From positions 1 through 6,891 of the forward strand of contig CAJJOX010000122.1 of the NCBI GenBank assembly GCA_905193485.1: 6,891 bases of DNA, read 5' to 3'. Made by a program: the position numbers and the translations under genes. The stretch is from an uncultured Porphyromonadaceae bacterium. Its GTDB lineage: Bacteria > Bacteroidota > Bacteroidia > Bacteroidales > Muribaculaceae. Shown here piece by piece: positions 5,168 to 6,891 of the stretch. Below the pieces are notes generated by a model. It had not been told where the DNA came from and made no database searches. It was given only the letters and a program-made list of their open reading frames with translations. The stretch's first letter is position 1, and each line of letters begins with the position of its first letter.

Positions 5168-6891
5168 TCAGGCTGCTTTGGATGCTTTGTTGCGGCGTTT
5201 GTCGGTTTCGTAAGCAACCGGCGCGGCAATGAACATTGTGGCGAAAGTACCGATCACGACGCCGAAGATCATGGCGAATGTGAATGAGCGGATAGCGTCG
5301 CCGCCGAGGATGAAGATGCAGAGAAGCACGAGCAGTGTCGAAGCCGAAGTCATCACCGTACGGCCGAGTGTCGAGTTGATCGACTGGTTGATCGTGGTGA
5401 AGAAGTTTTGCTTCGGATAGAGGCCTATGTTTTCGCGCACGCGGTCAAACACAACCACCGTATCGTTGATCTGATAACCGATCACCGTCAGGATGGCGGC
5501 TATGAACGACTGGTCGATTTCCATTGCAAACGGCAGCATGCCCCAGAAGATAGAGTAGAAGCCGATGATTGCGAATGCGGTGAAGGCAACGGCTGCAAGA
5601 GCACCCAGCGAGAAGGCTATGTTGCGGAATCGCAGCAGGATGTATAAGAACATCGCGAGCAGCGACAGGCCGACTGCAATGTAGGCGTCTGTGCGCATGT
5701 CGTTGGCCACTGTCGGGCCTACTTTCTGCGAGCTGATGATGCCATGGTCTTCATCGGAAGCCTGGAACTGGTTGATCGACATTTTTGTCGTGTCGGGCAC
5801 GAGGGCTTTATACATCTTGGCTGTGATGATGCTGTCGACGTTGACCGATTCCTCGTCGATCATATAGTTGGTCGATACGCGGATCTTCGTGGGGTTGTCG
5901 ATGTTGATGACGGTGGGTTTGTTGCCTTCGAATTCTTTGGCAAGCACGTCACGCACCTGATTGAGATCCTGAGCTTTTTCGAACTGGATCACATAGTTGC
6001 GTCCGCCGGAGAAGTCAATGCCCTGGTTGAGGCCGCGGAAGAAGAGCGAGCCGACGAAAACAAGGATGATTGCGACGATGATGCCGTAGACCACTTTGCG
6101 CTTGCCAAGGAAGTTGATGTGGGCGTTGGTAAACATCTTGCTCGACAGCGGAGTGCTGAATGTGAGCTTTTTGAATGCCGAGGTCTTGTCGAATGCTATG
6201 AACACGAGGCGTGTCAGATAGACGGCCGTGAAGAACGAGCAGACGATACCGATGATCAGTGTGGTGGCGAAGCCTTTGATGGGGCCGGTGCCGAACATCA
6301 GCAGGATGATGCCTGTGATCACTGACGTGAGGTTGGAGTCGAAGATGGCCGAGAAGGCGTTGCTGTAGCCGTCGGCTATGGCGTTGCGCAGGTTCTTGCC
6401 GGCGCGGAGCTCTTCTTTCGTGCGCTCGAAGATCAGCACGTTGGCGTCGACCGCCATGCCGAGGGCGAGCACGATACCGGCGATGCCGGAAAGCGTGAGC
6501 ACTGCCTGGAACGATGCGAGGATGCCGAATGTGAAGAAGATGTTGAATATCAGTCCGAGGTTGGCGATAAGGCCGGGGATGATGCCGTAGAAAGCGCACA
6601 TGAAGATCATCAGAAGGATCAGCGCGAACACAAACGACCAAAGACCGTCATGGATGGCCTGTTCGCCGAGCGAGGGACCGATTTTGGTCGAGCTGATGAT
6701 GTCGATGCTGCCGGCCATCTTGCCGGATTTGAGCACGTTGGCCAAGTCTTTGCCTTCGTCGGGGGTGAACTGGCCTGTGATCTGTGAAACGCCGCCGGAG
6801 ATCTGGGTCTGCACGGTAGGCGCGGAATATACACGGTCGTCAAGCACGATTGCCACGCGTTTGCCGATGTTGTTGCCCGTGATGCCCGCCC
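5168..6891 (-). CDS. secDF: Fused protein translocase subunit SecDF, C-terminal part
   Basis: SecDF sits in the inner membrane with SecYEG and uses the proton gradient to pull exported proteins across late in Sec translocation (family knowledge). The frame is open at the right edge, and the GTG at 6856 is an internal valine codon, so the start lies outside the window. From the first full codon, 573 residues are visible of about 1000 usual for the Bacteroidetes fusion. The SecD part has RVAIVLDDRVYSAP (11-24), then five membrane segments (about 83-102, 106-126, 130-148, 187-206, 207-233) with AVDANVLIFER (D148). SecF follows without a break: a membrane segment (267-286), GIDFSGG (290-296), a periplasmic domain (about 300-400), then five segments (402-421, 424-448, 462-481, 515-530, 537-560). 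INDTVVVFDR (D476) and GRT (R510) match conserved residues tied to proton transport in SecDF. The tail is basic. No frame damage is visible. Confidence 0.96.
   Translation of the reverse strand, partial: AGITGNNIGKRVAIVLDDRVYSAPTVQTQISGGVSQITGQFTPDEGKDLANVLKSGKMAGSIDIISSTKIGPSLGEQAIHDGLWSFVFALILLMIFMCAFYGIIPGLIANLGLIFNIFFTFGILASFQAVLTLSGIAGIVLALGMAVDANVLIFERTKEELRAGKNLRNAIADGYSNAFSAIFDSNLTSVITGIILLMFGTGPIKGFATTLIIGIVCSFFTAVYLTRLVFIAFDKTSAFKKLTFSTPLSSKMFTNAHINFLGKRKVVYGIIVAIILVFVGSLFFRGLNQGIDFSGGRNYVIQFEKAQDLNQVRDVLAKEFEGNKPTVINIDNPTKIRVSTNYMIDEESVNVDSIITAKMYKALVPDTTKMSINQFQASDEDHGIISSQKVGPTVANDMRTDAYIAVGLSLLAMFLYILLRFRNIAFSLGALAAVAFTAFAIIGFYSIFWGMLPFAMEIDQSFIAAILTVIGYQINDTVVVFDRVRENIGLYPKQNFFTTINQSINSTLGRTVMTSASTLLVLLCIFILGGDAIRSFTFAMIFGVVIGTFATMFIAAPVAYETDKRRNKASKAA

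Noticed and set aside
5744..6325. Plus-strand 193-codon frame opposite secDF
   Set aside because: It is the complement-strand shadow of secDF, with Glu/Asp/Cys-rich composition and no recognisable fold.
6015..6641. 208-codon frame antisense-phase to secDF on the same strand, rich in Arg and His
   Set aside because: It is a shifted frame inside secDF. The Arg/His/Pro-rich composition is what GC-rich out-of-frame translation gives, and secDF itself is intact there.

Overview
The window reads as a chromosomal segment from a member of the Bacteroidales, probably a gut lineage such as Muribaculaceae. That placement is an inference. It rests on the fused SecD-SecF protein, the Bacteroidales-like AroB and MutS sequences, exact matches to the Bacteroidetes -7 promoter box TAnnTTTG in the largest intergenic region, and the lack of Shine-Dalgarno sequences before the starts. 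The genes are ordinary core functions. The unusual material is in the two gene-free stretches.

Layout: (1) 2-982 (+), the 3' part of aroB (3-dehydroquinate synthase, shikimate pathway), cut by the left window edge. (2) 1000-3618 (-), a complete mutS (DNA mismatch recognition ATPase), convergent with aroB across a 17-bp gap. A hairpin covering both gene ends could terminate both transcripts. (3) 3619-4100, a divergent intergenic region of about 480 bp between mutS and the next gene. It holds an almost perfect 3 x 21-bp tandem array, degenerate 24-25-bp units next to it, a second degenerate array of about 22 bp, a mutS-facing TAnnTTTG box, and two TAnnTTTG boxes facing the other way. (4) 4101-4835 (+), an exported M15-family zinc peptidase that probably acts on peptidoglycan. 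(5) 4836-5167, a convergent intergenic region with a 20-bp direct repeat, two mutually exclusive GC-rich hairpins and a long hairpin that may end both flanking transcripts. (6) 5168-6891 (-), the C-terminal part of secDF, cut by the right window edge.

The genes do not form one pathway or operon: their orientations alternate (+, -, +, -), so each is probably its own transcription unit here. I see no phage, transposase, CRISPR, toxin-antitoxin or defence gene.

The best candidate for something undescribed is the probable mutS leader. If the TATCTTTG box at 3843-3850 is the mutS promoter, the mRNA has a leader of roughly 215 nt. That leader contains three back-to-back start codons of 21-bp periodicity: two tiny frames of six codons plus a stop (M-I-M-D-T-T-stop), then a 33-codon acidic, glycine-rich frame, all in phase with mutS. 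This could be a translated regulatory leader, the remnant of a repeat-containing coding sequence, or just a repeat tract. The sequence alone does not decide.
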